Below, one piece after another: positions 53,735-62,288 of a stretch of 64,000 nucleotides of DNA. How positions within the stretch are numbered: position 1 is the first letter of the stretch; every line of letters starts with the position of its first letter. The DNA is from Anaerocolumna sp. AGMB13020 (GTDB lineage Bacteria; Bacillota; Clostridia; Lachnospirales; Lachnospiraceae): assembly GCF_033100115.1 (NCBI RefSeq), contig NZ_CP136910.1, positions 5,658,001 to 5,722,000 of the forward strand, in the 5' to 3' direction. Made by a program: the position numbers and the translations under genes. The notes beneath the pieces are model-generated. The model searched no databases. It was given only the letters and a program-made list of their open reading frames with translations, and was not told the DNA's origin.

Positions 53735-53975
53735 GTAAAAAGAAAGAGCAAAAAGAGAGTACAAAAAGAAAGTAAAAAAAGAAAGTACAAAAAGAAAGTA
53801 CAAAAAGAAAGAGCAAAAAGAAAGAGCAAAAAGAAAGTACAAAAAGAAAGAGCAAAAAGAAAGAGCAAAAAGAAAGTACAAAAAGAAAGTGCAAAAAGAA
53901 AGCACAAAAAAAAGAAAGCACGAATAAATGTACAAAAAGAAAGCATTAAACGAATGTACAAAAGTGTGCAAAAAC
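53735..53975. repeat. 13-bp purine-rich minisatellite, about 16 imperfect copies
   Basis: The unit is TACAAAAAGAAAG, alternating with AGCAAAAAGAAAG. Copies are tightly spaced from about 53745 to 53905 and decay at both ends (CACGAATAAATG, CATTAAACGAATG). The unit is not a multiple of three and contains no stop codon in any frame on either strand, so long Lys/Arg-rich and Phe/Leu-rich open frames are by-products. It fills most of the gap between the 26-residue ORF and the tRNA synthetase gene. Confidence 0.85.
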
Positions 53976-54080
53976 TCTTACTAAAAGCATCTAAGCTGTG
54001 ATGAGAAATATATAACTTCTTTTAGCATGAGTTGTGTAATATATAACTAAATTTAACTAATATTCTCGAAAGGGGTACTT

Positions 54081-55397
54081 ATGAATAATATAAACGGTAA
54101 TATTAACGAATTGATAGAGGAAAAGGAGTTACAGAAAAGAATAGGAGAGACTGTAAGTTTTACCGGCTCTGTCTATAAGATACGGAAAATGAGCGGTTTT
54201 TCTTTTGTTATAATCCGTACAGCTAGAAATCTGATTCAGGGTATAATGGAGACAAAGGAAGGGCTTTACATGGATCTATGTGAGAATGCCTGCATAAAGG
54301 TTATAGGTCTGGTGCGAAAGGAGGAAAGATCTCATGCAGGTTTTGAGATTGATATTAAGAAAATTGAAATATTGTCACTACCTGCGGCTGAACCTCCGGT
54401 TGTTATCAATAACAAAGAGCTGAAGGCATCACTGGAAACCAGACTGGATTATCGACCTTTTACTTTGAGGAATCAGAAAGAAAGAGCTGTGTTTAAGCTA
54501 CAGGAGGGATTTCTGGCAGGTGCAAGAGAATTCTTAATGGCACATAAGTTTACGGAGATTCACAGTCCAAAGATTGTCTATTCCGGGGTTGAAGGTGGAG
54601 CCAATATGTTTAAACTGGACTACTTCGGCAGAGATGCATATCTGGCACAGAGTCCCCAAGCGTATAAACAGATGATGGTAGGTGTTTATGACAGAGTGTT
54701 TGAGATCGGTGCAGTTTACAGAGCGGAGAAACATGATACGGCAAGGCATTTGAACGAGTATATGGGACTTGACCTGGAAATGGGATATATCAATAACTTT
54801 GAGGAAATCATGGAAACAGAAACTGCAATGCTGCAAAGCGTTATGCGTTATCTTACAGACAACTACAAGGAGGAACTGGAACTTCTTAAGGTGGAACTCC
54901 CTGTTATAGAGAGCATACCCTCAATAACCTTCCATGAAGCGAAGGATTGGATTAAGAAAGTGTATGGAAGAGAAATTAAGGATTATTATGATTTTGAACC
55001 GGAAGAAGAAAAACTTTTATGTCAGCTTGTAAAAGAAAATAATGGAAGTGAATTTGTATTTGTTACTCATTATCCTACTGCAAAAAGACCTTTTTATGCT
55101 ATGGAAGAGGAAGATGCACCAGAAGTAACCAGGAGTTTTGACTTACTATTTCGGGGGATAGAGATAACAACTGGTGGGCAGCGTATACATGATTACAATA
55201 CCCAGGTAGGGAAGCTTAAGAAAAGAGAGATGGACACAGAGGCTTTTGAAGGGTATCTGATGCTTCACAAATATGGGATTCCTCCTCACGGTGGTTTGGG
55301 TATGGGAGTGGAACGATTTACGATGAGCCTCTTGAATAGGACAAATGTCAGAGAAACTGCCCTGTTCCCAAGAGATATGAATCGCCTGAATCCTTGA
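54081..55397 (+). CDS. Archaeal-type aspartate-tRNA ligase (Asp or Asp/Asn)
   Basis: The protein has 438 residues, the short form; bacterial-type AspRS has about 590 residues and carries a GAD insert, absent here. An N-terminal OB-fold anticodon domain (about 20-105) is followed by the class II core: motif 2 VFEIGAVYRAEKHDTARHLNEYMGLD and motif 3 GIPPHGGLGMGVERFTMSLL. The YLAQSPQAYKQMMVG segment is that of archaeal/non-discriminating AspRS. Such enzymes often charge tRNA-Asn with Asp for the amidotransferase pathway, which I cannot confirm. Start ATG 54081 has GAAAGGGG upstream. Confidence 0.88.
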   Translation: MNNINGNINELIEEKELQKRIGETVSFTGSVYKIRKMSGFSFVIIRTARNLIQGIMETKEGLYMDLCENACIKVIGLVRKEERSHAGFEIDIKKIEILSLPAAEPPVVINNKELKASLETRLDYRPFTLRNQKERAVFKLQEGFLAGAREFLMAHKFTEIHSPKIVYSGVEGGANMFKLDYFGRDAYLAQSPQAYKQMMVGVYDRVFEIGAVYRAEKHDTARHLNEYMGLDLEMGYINNFEEIMETETAMLQSVMRYLTDNYKEELELLKVELPVIESIPSITFHEAKDWIKKVYGREIKDYYDFEPEEEKLLCQLVKENNGSEFVFVTHYPTAKRPFYAMEEEDAPEVTRSFDLLFRGIEITTGGQRIHDYNTQVGKLKKREMDTEAFEGYLMLHKYGIPPHGGLGMGVERFTMSLLNRTNVRETALFPRDMNRLNP

Positions 55398-55409
55398 ATT
55401 TAGTATCTC

Positions 55410-55475
55410 GGGCTGTTGCAATAGGAATATAAGGCATGGATTCTTCTGAAAACGTAATTTATTATGCAGCAGCCC
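55410..55475. repeat. 66-base element with IS-like terminal inverted repeats
   Basis: GGGCTGTTGCA (55410-55420) and TGCAGCAGCCC (55465-55475) form an 11-bp inverted repeat with one wobble. The ends resemble the CTGTTGCA termini of several insertion sequences. There is no coding capacity and no T run, so a small MITE-like remnant or a 3' hairpin is possible. Confidence 0.45.
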
Positions 55476-55510
55476 CTCTCGTAAGCATTGTAATAAGGAG
55501 TGTCAAAGCT

Positions 55511-55552
55511 ATGGATAATACCTGGTTCGCTAATGAAAACGGAATAATGTGA
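55511..55552 (+). other. 13-codon ORF with ribosome binding site
   Basis: AAGGAG (55495-55500) lies 10 bases before ATG 55511; the ORF reads MDNTWFANENGIM and stops at TGA. Its reality is uncertain. The rest of the gap 55398-55887 holds the inverted repeat, the promoter at 55629 and the leader described below. Confidence 0.2.
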
Positions 55553-55628
55553 TAGAAAATCTACAATAACTTTACGGTGATATGTATGATTAAGTTAATT
55601 GGTTAAAGTGTTAATGTGTAAAATAATA

Positions 55629-55657
55629 TTGACACAATGGGATAATTATGATAATAT
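55629..55657 (+). promoter_or_regulatory. Promoter of the putative biosynthetic cluster
   Basis: TTGACA (55629-55634) and TAATAT (55652-55657) are 17 bases apart, giving a start near 55664 and a leader of about 224 bases. The leader holds AAAGGAGGA (about 55756-55764), a strong ribosome binding site with no ATG, GTG or TTG at working distance, and a 36-codon frame (55733-55843) without a ribosome binding site. Confidence 0.7.
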
Positions 55658-55887
55658 AACCATAAAATTACAAAGGATAAATATGTAAAATAGTGGCAGG
55701 TACTGTCGTACTAAGCAGATATTTAATTTCATATGACATATAAGTTTTATGTGATAAAGGAGGATTATTTTCAATATATTCTTAGTTATATTCTATTGGT
55801 AAATAAAGGGGAGAATAAATTCATTTCAGATTACAATAAGTGAAGCAATTTAAGCCATAAAATAAAATGAACAAATGGGGAGAAGTT

Positions 55888-56994
55888 ATGTATTTAAATG
55901 TACCAACCAACTGGGATGATAGAATTATTGATAAAATTCAAGAGATTAATGAAGAAGAGAAGTATAAGTATAAAATTCAACAAGTATATGGGGCAACCTT
56001 AACAAATATTGGTTCTGGACGTCTAGAAACTCCGGTATTGTCGGATGAAGTTTTAATTGAACATATAAGTAAGATACAAAAACTTGGTATTAAATTTAAT
56101 TTTCTTATTAACTCACCTTCTCTGGGCGGAATTGAGCATGATAGAAGTAAAAGATCGTTAGTATTAGATACAATTTCATGGATTAACAGTCTTGGAGTAG
56201 ATATTGTTACAGTTTCAATCCCTTTTATTGGAGAATTGGTTAATTACCATTATCCAAATCTTAAAGTCAAACTTTCTACTATGTTAGATGTCAGATCAGT
56301 ACAGAATATCAGATTGTTAGAAAAGCTTGGACCGAGTATATATAGTATTACTCTAAGCAGGTTTATTAATCGCGATTTCAAACTTCTTAAGGAAATAGCA
56401 AATACTGCTACATATGAGGTAGAGTTATTAGCTAATTCTTTATGTCTACATAATTGCCCATATCAGATGTATCACTCGGATTTAGTATGCTGGCATGCCA
56501 GGACGGAGAAGGGGTGGAGAGAACCTTTTACAGACTACCGTGCCATTGCATGTGATGAAGTGAGATTAGGAGATAAATCAGAAATTCTAAAAGCACCATG
56601 GATACGCCCTGAAGATTTACCTGCATATCAAAGTGTAGGAATTCATTCAATTAAGATTGCAGGAAGGACGTTCCCCACAAACTGGATAATTAAGATAATG
56701 GAAGCATATGCCCTAGGGTCATTTGAAGGAAATTTATGGGATTTAATAATTCCTTTTCTGCCAATTCATGTTGATAATAAGTCTCTTGATGGCTTCTTGG
56801 ATTATTTTCTTCAGAAAGATTTCAGTTGTGATATTTTCTGTGGTAAATGCAGGTATTGCTACGATATGGCAGATAAACATGTAAAGTTTAAAGATAGTCG
56901 TGAAGAATATCTGCAGGACCTAAAGAAAAGGTTGGCTGCACGAATAGATGATACTATAGAACTTGAGCCATATTTTACAGAATCAAGGGTATAG
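55888..56994 (+). CDS. U32-like iron-sulfur protein (UbiV/peptidase U32 superfamily)
   Basis: The protein has 368 residues. The central part (KLSTMLDVRSVQNIRLLEKLGPSIYSITLSR, then YEVELLANSLCLHNCPYQMYHSD) is the TIM-barrel core and Cys motif of the U32 superfamily. Cysteines near 187, 190, 201 and 224 and a C-terminal FCGKCRYC (about 317-323) could hold one or two [4Fe-4S] clusters. UbiU/UbiV and RlhA of this superfamily hydroxylate substrates without oxygen, using prephenate-derived chemistry. ATG 55888 has GGGGAG 5 bases upstream; ATG 55867 has none. It is the first gene of the cluster, so a tailoring hydroxylation is a plausible role. Confidence 0.75.
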   Translation: MYLNVPTNWDDRIIDKIQEINEEEKYKYKIQQVYGATLTNIGSGRLETPVLSDEVLIEHISKIQKLGIKFNFLINSPSLGGIEHDRSKRSLVLDTISWINSLGVDIVTVSIPFIGELVNYHYPNLKVKLSTMLDVRSVQNIRLLEKLGPSIYSITLSRFINRDFKLLKEIANTATYEVELLANSLCLHNCPYQMYHSDLVCWHARTEKGWREPFTDYRAIACDEVRLGDKSEILKAPWIRPEDLPAYQSVGIHSIKIAGRTFPTNWIIKIMEAYALGSFEGNLWDLIIPFLPIHVDNKSLDGFLDYFLQKDFSCDIFCGKCRYCYDMADKHVKFKDSREEYLQDLKKRLAARIDDTIELEPYFTESRV

Positions 56995-57011
56995 GTTTGA
57001 AGGAGTGTAAG

Positions 57012-59249
57012 ATGGGAAAAATCAGAATCAAAAATGCAAAGGAACATAATCTGAAGAATGTTTCGATAGATATTCCTAAAAATAAGCTAGTAGTTTTTAC
57101 CGGAGTTTCAGGATCAGGTAAATCGACAATTGTGTATGATATTGTTTTTTCAGAAGCTCAGCGCCAATACATGGATTCTCTCAGTACATATGCACGCATG
57201 AGTATGCCAAAGTTTTCAAAACCAGATGTTGAGGATATTGAAGGGTTATCACCTGCCATTGTCATAAATCAAGATCCTTTGGCTAAAAACCCCCGTTCTA
57301 CGGTTGGAACAGTTACGGAAGTGTACACTTATTTACGGTTGCTGTATTCACGCATGGGACAACCTGTATTGAGCGCCGGAGATTTCTCTTTTAATACGCC
57401 TTCGGGTGCATGTCAGAATTGCAAGGGTACTGGTGAAGAGCTTGTTATTAATGCAAACCGGTTACTAGACAGAACAAAATCTCTGAATGAAGGTGCTATC
57501 AGACACAGGACTTGGAAAGTTGGAGGAAGACTTTGGAATATTATTAATGCAGCTCAGCTCTTTGATATGAATAAGCCTTTAAAAGACTTTACAGAAGAAG
57601 AGTTGGACACGCTGCTGTACTCTGAAGCAAAGCAATATTATAACAACACCTTGGGATTTGTCCAGAACTTTTCCTATGAGGGCATTATAACCAGAATAAT
57701 GAAAAGACATAATGACAGCCGCGGGTTGGAGGCAGTCTCTTATGACGGAGCCTTTTTCTTACCAGGGGTTTGCCATGAATGTAAGGGGGCCAGAGTAAAT
57801 GAAAGGGCCAGAGAAGTAAGGTATAATGGGAAGTCCATCGTTGACTTAGTTACTATGGAGATTCAGGAACTGCTCCCATATATGAAAACCATAAGTGATC
57901 CTGTAGCCCAGGAGATAACAGGATATATTATACGGATATTGGAACTGTTAGTTGATATAGGTGTTGGTTATCTGTCACTTAGCCGGTCTGTAGCTACGCT
58001 TTCCAATGGGGAATCCCAGCGTGTAAAGCTGGGTCGCCAGCTTGGAAACTCTTTGACGGACCTTATATATATATTGGACGAACCTACAGCTGGCTTACAT
58101 GCTAAAGATAAGGAACATATATCAAAGGCCCTTAAAGAATTAGCTAAAAAGCCCAATTCCGTTCTGGTTGTTGAGCATGATAAAAGTGTAATTTCGTGTG
58201 CAGACCATATCATTGACATCGGACCCAAAGCAGGGGTACAAGGCGGTTCAATTGTTTTTGAAGGCAGTTATGAAGAGCTTTTATGCAGCGATTCCCTGAC
58301 AGGACAATATGCTTCGGGAAGAAAGCGTATAGCAGAGAATACGAAACAGCGAAAATCCGATAGATATTTAGAAGTACTTGCAAATCATAATAACCTAAAA
58401 AATGTAACAGTTAAAATACCAAAAGATATATTGACTTGCATAACAGGAGTTTCAGGGTCTGGAAAAAGTTCTTTGATTGAGGTGATTCTTGATCAATTTG
58501 AAGATATTATCGTGATTGATCAATCCCCTATCGGGTCTTCGCCAAGATCGAATCCGGCTACCTATACAAAAGCTTTTGATGATATACGCAAGGTTTTTGC
58601 GGATGCAACAGGTGAAAGTACTTCAAAATTTGCTTTTAACAGCACAGGAGCTTGTGAAAAATGTAAGGGGCTTGGATATGAAGTAATTAACATGCATTTT
58701 CTGGGAGATGTGCGCAAGGTATGTGATGAATGCGGCGGAAAACGTTATTCGGAAGAAATTCTGGCATATAAGTATAAGGGGAAAAATATATCCGATGTAT
58801 TGAATATGACAATACAGGAAGCGGAAGAATTTTTTGTGCATCCGCCTATAAAGATGAAGCTTAATCTACTCTCTTCGGTAGGCCTGGGTTATTTATTGTT
58901 AGGGCAATCACTTGATACGCTTTCCGGAGGTGAGGCACAGAGAGTTAAGCTTGCAAGCGGACTTAGCAGGAAAAGTCAGATATATGTACTAGATGAACCA
59001 ACCAGAGGGTTGCATATGTCAGATATTGACCAGTTATTATCGTTATTGAACAAGCTTGTAGATAACGGAAATACCATAATAGTAGTAGAGCATAATCTTG
59101 ATATCATAAAAAATGCAGATTGGATTATTGATCTCGGGCCGGAAGGCGGTAAAAGCGGCGGAGAAATTGTCGCGGAAGGACCCCTTGATAAGATAATAAA
59201 CAGCCATCGTTCTTATACGGGGAAGTATTTGAAAGAGTATTTATACTAG
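57012..59249 (+). CDS. Short UvrA-like ABC ATPase (drug-resistance/UvrA2 type)
   Basis: The protein has 745 residues, against about 940 for housekeeping UvrA. Both ATPase halves are complete: GVSGSGKST near 35 and LSNGESQRVKLG near 330; GVSGSGKSS near 479 and LSGGEAQRVKLA near 637. Zinc-finger Cys pairs are present (CQNCKGTGE, CHECKGAR, CEKCKGLGY, CDECGGKR). The missing 200 residues fit loss of the UvrB-binding and part of the insertion domains. Short UvrA paralogues are encoded in antibiotic clusters, such as DrrC for daunorubicin, and release drug from DNA. ATG 57012 has AAGGAG 6 bases upstream. It stands between tailoring enzymes, suggesting self-resistance. Confidence 0.9.
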   Translation: MGKIRIKNAKEHNLKNVSIDIPKNKLVVFTGVSGSGKSTIVYDIVFSEAQRQYMDSLSTYARMSMPKFSKPDVEDIEGLSPAIVINQDPLAKNPRSTVGTVTEVYTYLRLLYSRMGQPVLSAGDFSFNTPSGACQNCKGTGEELVINANRLLDRTKSLNEGAIRHRTWKVGGRLWNIINAAQLFDMNKPLKDFTEEELDTLLYSEAKQYYNNTLGFVQNFSYEGIITRIMKRHNDSRGLEAVSYDGAFFLPGVCHECKGARVNERAREVRYNGKSIVDLVTMEIQELLPYMKTISDPVAQEITGYIIRILELLVDIGVGYLSLSRSVATLSNGESQRVKLGRQLGNSLTDLIYILDEPTAGLHAKDKEHISKALKELAKKPNSVLVVEHDKSVISCADHIIDIGPKAGVQGGSIVFEGSYEELLCSDSLTGQYASGRKRIAENTKQRKSDRYLEVLANHNNLKNVTVKIPKDILTCITGVSGSGKSSLIEVILDQFEDIIVIDQSPIGSSPRSNPATYTKAFDDIRKVFADATGESTSKFAFNSTGACEKCKGLGYEVINMHFLGDVRKVCDECGGKRYSEEILAYKYKGKNISDVLNMTIQEAEEFFVHPPIKMKLNLLSSVGLGYLLLGQSLDTLSGGEAQRVKLASGLSRKSQIYVLDEPTRGLHMSDIDQLLSLLNKLVDNGNTIIVVEHNLDIIKNADWIIDLGPEGGKSGGEIVAEGPLDKIINSHRSYTGKYLKEYLY

Positions 59250-59279
59250 TTCATTCATGAGGAATTTTGGAGGTAAATA

Positions 59280-60737
59280 ATGGATAAGAAAGAGGAATAT
59301 ATTGCAGTTGTTGCAAATTTGCTGTCAGGAAGCGAATTAAAACTTGTGAAAGCCTTTGGATATAAGAGTTTATTAATCAATTCCAATACTTGGATTAGTA
59401 TGGAGAAAGCACTGGAAGCAGATGTACCGGTTGAAGTTAATCTGAATAATGAAGAAGAATTAATGGAAAAAGTACAGGAATTAAGAAAAAAATATGATAT
59501 CAAAGCGGTCTTTTCATTAAATGAATACAGAGTACCGATTGCAGCTAAAATAAGAGAATTTTTAGGGTTACCATATGGTATCCCATATAAAGCAGCGATA
59601 AATTGTCGAAACAAAAAAATGACACGAAAAATATTGGAGGAGCTTGGGGAGGAAGCAGTAAAATATGCGATAATACAAAACGTGGAAGAAGCCCTTAACT
59701 TTGTAAAGGACAACGGATTACCAGTGGTGATAAAACCTTCCAATGATGCAGGCAGCCAATTAGTGTTCTGCTGTAAGACGAGTGCAGAGGTGGAAGAGGC
59801 GGTTGCCAGTGTCATGTCAACTGAAAATAATCTTGTAGATCAGAAGTTGGATGCCGAATTTCTTATTGAAGAATTTCTTGATGGACCTGAATTTAGTGTA
59901 GAGTCAATTGCTTACAATGGAAAAGTATCTGTTGTCGCGATTACTGCCAAGAAGCTTTTATCGCCATTTAAACCAATAGAGGTGGGGCATACAGTTCCTG
60001 CATTATTAAGCCCACAGGAAGAACAGGCAATTAAAAATCTTGTGGAAAAAGCCAACGAACTACTTGGAATTGATTATACAGTTACCCATACGGAAGTTAA
60101 ACTTACCCAAAAAGGACCAAGGATTGTAGAAGTAAATGCAAGACCCGGAGGAGATAATATACCGCTTTTGGTCGAAGCGGTAAAAGGGATTGATCTATAT
60201 GAGACAATGGTGGCATTTTCTTTGGGGAGAGAAGCGCACTATAAGGCTTCCTGTACCTCAAAGGCTGATATCAGATATTTTATAGCAGAACATGACGGTT
60301 ATGCGCACTTTAAGGATATGACGCCTTTATATAAGAATGAAAAAGTCAAGACTGTTAACTTATCGGTTTCCGACGGAAAGGAAGTAACAAGGTCAACCAG
60401 TAATTATGACAGAATGGGTTACTTTCTATGCTACGATGAAGAGGATACATATATTGAAGAGATGGCGGGATTAATTGAAGTTACAGATAAGAGTGGAGAC
60501 AGTCTTTCAGAAAAAGCAGAGGAAGAACAAAATGATAACTTAGATGAGTTATTTAAAAAGTTTTGTGACAATGAAGTTCTTGAAAAGAATATCAGTGACC
60601 GTGAATATGCCATTGCACTTTTGGTTCGGGCATTCTCAGCGTGTGACCACTACAAAAAAATCAGGGCGGTAATCTATGCTAAAAGTGTTGGAATAACTAC
60701 AGAAGAGATCATTTACATTTATTCCATAATTAAATAA
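59280..60737 (+). CDS. ATP-grasp carboxylate-amine (L-amino acid) ligase
   Basis: The protein has 485 residues. The preATP-grasp domain covers about 1-110. The ATP-grasp domain covers about 110-310: LPVVIKPSNDAGSQLVFC, FLIEEFLDGPEFSVESIAYNG, TVTHTEVKLTQKGPRIVEVNARPGGDN with the metal-binding Glu and Asn. Length and order resemble BacD/YwfE-type dipeptide ligases and carnosine synthases. An acidic, helical C-terminal extension (about 395-485) is unusual. It probably joins two amino acids or an amino acid to a carboxylate as the core-forming step of the cluster. GGAGG precedes ATG. Confidence 0.85.
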   Translation: MDKKEEYIAVVANLLSGSELKLVKAFGYKSLLINSNTWISMEKALEADVPVEVNLNNEEELMEKVQELRKKYDIKAVFSLNEYRVPIAAKIREFLGLPYGIPYKAAINCRNKKMTRKILEELGEEAVKYAIIQNVEEALNFVKDNGLPVVIKPSNDAGSQLVFCCKTSAEVEEAVASVMSTENNLVDQKLDAEFLIEEFLDGPEFSVESIAYNGKVSVVAITAKKLLSPFKPIEVGHTVPALLSPQEEQAIKNLVEKANELLGIDYTVTHTEVKLTQKGPRIVEVNARPGGDNIPLLVEAVKGIDLYETMVAFSLGREAHYKASCTSKADIRYFIAEHDGYAHFKDMTPLYKNEKVKTVNLSVSDGKEVTRSTSNYDRMGYFLCYDEEDTYIEEMAGLIEVTDKSGDSLSEKAEEEQNDNLDELFKKFCDNEVLEKNISDREYAIALLVRAFSACDHYKKIRAVIYAKSVGITTEEIIYIYSIIK

Positions 60738-60812
60738 AAAGTACTGGCATCAGCAGATAAAAGGAAAGGAGAGCTCTTTTTATCAGGATACAGTTGGTGG
60801 ACAGGAGAGGAA

Positions 60813-60902
60813 ATGAAGGGGAGAAACATAAATAAAATAGGGGGAGGAGGGATTTCACCTTTAAAAGGTGAAATCCAAGACATCTATCATGAAAAAAATT
60901 AG
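60813..60902 (+). CDS. 29-residue ORF overlapping the MFS gene start
   Basis: The ORF starts at ATG 60813 with AGGAG 5 bases upstream and stops at TAG 60902. It begins MKGRNINKIGGGG, is followed by SPLKGE, and ends DIYHEKN. The last 14 bases overlap the start of the MFS gene (ATG 60889), the geometry of translational coupling. It contains the 27-base palindrome 60850-60876. Position inside a modifying-enzyme cluster makes a precursor or leader peptide conceivable, but there is no Cys and no recognised leader motif. Confidence 0.4.
   Translation: MKGRNINKIGGGGISPLKGEIQDIYHEKN
60850..60876 (+). promoter_or_regulatory. Perfect palindrome between GGAGGAGGG and the MFS start codon
   Basis: GGATTTCACCTTT (60850-60862) and AAAGGTGAAATCC (60864-60876) are perfect complements around one base. 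GGGGAGGAGG ends at 60850. If the hairpin forms, this ribosome binding site is brought from 38 to about 12 bases from ATG 60889. It could also be an operator. Confidence 0.6.
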
Positions 60903-62151
60903 TAAGATTATCCCGGTTCTATCTGGTTTTCCGGCTAATGTAAATATATTACTTGGAGCTATATTGGTTTCAAATATTGGTAATGGTATTCAAACCATTG
61001 CCATGAGTAAATGGCTTTATGATAAAACAGGCAGTGCCTTTGCTTATGGTGGAGTTATTCTTTTAGACTATCTGGTATCATTCTTGATACAATTTCTGTC
61101 AGGCGCTGTTATTGACAGAACTAATCCCAAAAAAACTTACATAATCTGTGATTTGATACGCGGTACGGTCTTAATTTTAATGGGGATTAGCTTGCATTAT
61201 CCTTCTTTTGCTATTGTTGCTGTGAGTCTTTCTGTTGCAGTAATAAGTATGGTGAATTCTATTTACCGTTCCTGTTATTTTAAATTATTGCCTATGTTAA
61301 TCGATGATCCTTCCCAACTATTAAAAATAAATGGAATATACTCTACGGTTATTCAGACAGGATTATTGATTGGAGTAGGTATCGTTGCCCCTGTTTTAAC
61401 TTTTTGGAATGCCAGTACGGCTATCATTATTAATGGTATAACTTTCATTATTTCATCGATTATCGTTATGTTCATTCGCTTTGAATATGCGGCTTTGCAG
61501 AATGAACCAACAAAAAAGATAACTCGATTTTTTCGCGATTGGGGTACTATCTTTACCTATCTAAGAAAGGATAAATCACTAATCTGGCATATTCTGATTA
61601 GCTCAGGAGATATAATGGTCGTAAACTTTTTTAATATCCTGTTAGTACCTATGGTAACGATATGGTATTTTAACAACGCTTATGACATTTCCTTATTTGA
61701 TGGAAGTTTTACTGTCGGTGCTATCTTAATAGGTATTTTTATTAGTAAGTTCAGTAATAAGCTGGGGTTACGGCTTTCCAGCTGGTTGGGGCTTACAATT
61801 CAAGGATTATTGTTTTTACTGCTATGTATAAACCGGATAACTATAGTCAGTGTGGCAATTATACTCTTTATGGGCGTGGCAAACGGTTACTCAGGTCTTA
61901 TTTTCCAGACTTCTCTACAAAACAGGATTGGCCATGAATTGAAAGGGAGAATCGCAAGCTTTAAAAATCTTGTTATTTCCATATTATCATTGATATTGAT
62001 TCCGATTGTTTCGAAGTTCCTTGATATATCAATAACATCTGGCCTTATATGCAGTGCAGTGATTATACTGATCTTTGGACTTTCGTCCTTTATAATCAAT
62101 AAGTTAAGAATCTATGGAGATAATTATATAACAAACAGAGATAATACGTAA
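60889..62151 (+). CDS. MFS exporter
   Basis: The protein has 420 residues and about twelve hydrophobic segments. An opening PANVNILLGAILVSNIGNGIQTIAMSKWLYDKTG and QFLSGAVIDRTNPKKTYIICDLIRG is the pattern of the MFS_3/EntS-like exporters used in macrolide, siderophore and peptide efflux. The motif DRTNPKK after TM2 corresponds to the MFS motif A. Start ATG 60889 has no classic nearby ribosome binding site; one lies behind the palindrome, and translation may be coupled to the 29-residue ORF. It probably exports the cluster product. Confidence 0.85.
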   Translation: MKKISKIIPVLSGFPANVNILLGAILVSNIGNGIQTIAMSKWLYDKTGSAFAYGGVILLDYLVSFLIQFLSGAVIDRTNPKKTYIICDLIRGTVLILMGISLHYPSFAIVAVSLSVAVISMVNSIYRSCYFKLLPMLIDDPSQLLKINGIYSTVIQTGLLIGVGIVAPVLTFWNASTAIIINGITFIISSIIVMFIRFEYAALQNEPTKKITRFFRDWGTIFTYLRKDKSLIWHILISSGDIMVVNFFNILLVPMVTIWYFNNAYDISLFDGSFTVGAILIGIFISKFSNKLGLRLSSWLGLTIQGLLFLLLCINRITIVSVAIILFMGVANGYSGLIFQTSLQNRIGHELKGRIASFKNLVISILSLILIPIVSKFLDISITSGLICSAVIILIFGLSSFIINKLRIYGDNYITNRDNT

Positions 62152-62288
62152 AAAATGGGCTATTTGAAAAAGAAAATAGATTTTTTAATTTGTGGAGTCT
62201 GGGTGAGATTTGCTTTAAATAAACATGTTAAAAAATAGAAATAATAAACATAAAATGTTATATCTTGTTTTGTTAGAGGGGGGTTATT

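Noticed and set aside
53735..53975. Possible CRISPR array
   Set aside because: Units of 13 bp are contiguous with no spacers, and no cas gene is nearby.
53696..54001. 101-residue Lys/Arg-rich plus-strand frame and Phe/Leu-rich minus-strand frames
   Set aside because: They are produced by a 13-bp repeat that lacks stop codons in all frames; the unit is not a multiple of three and no ribosome binding site is convincing.
62155..62238. 27-codon frame between MFS and radical SAM genes as a precursor peptide
   Set aside because: No ribosome binding site and the composition resembles AT-rich spacer.
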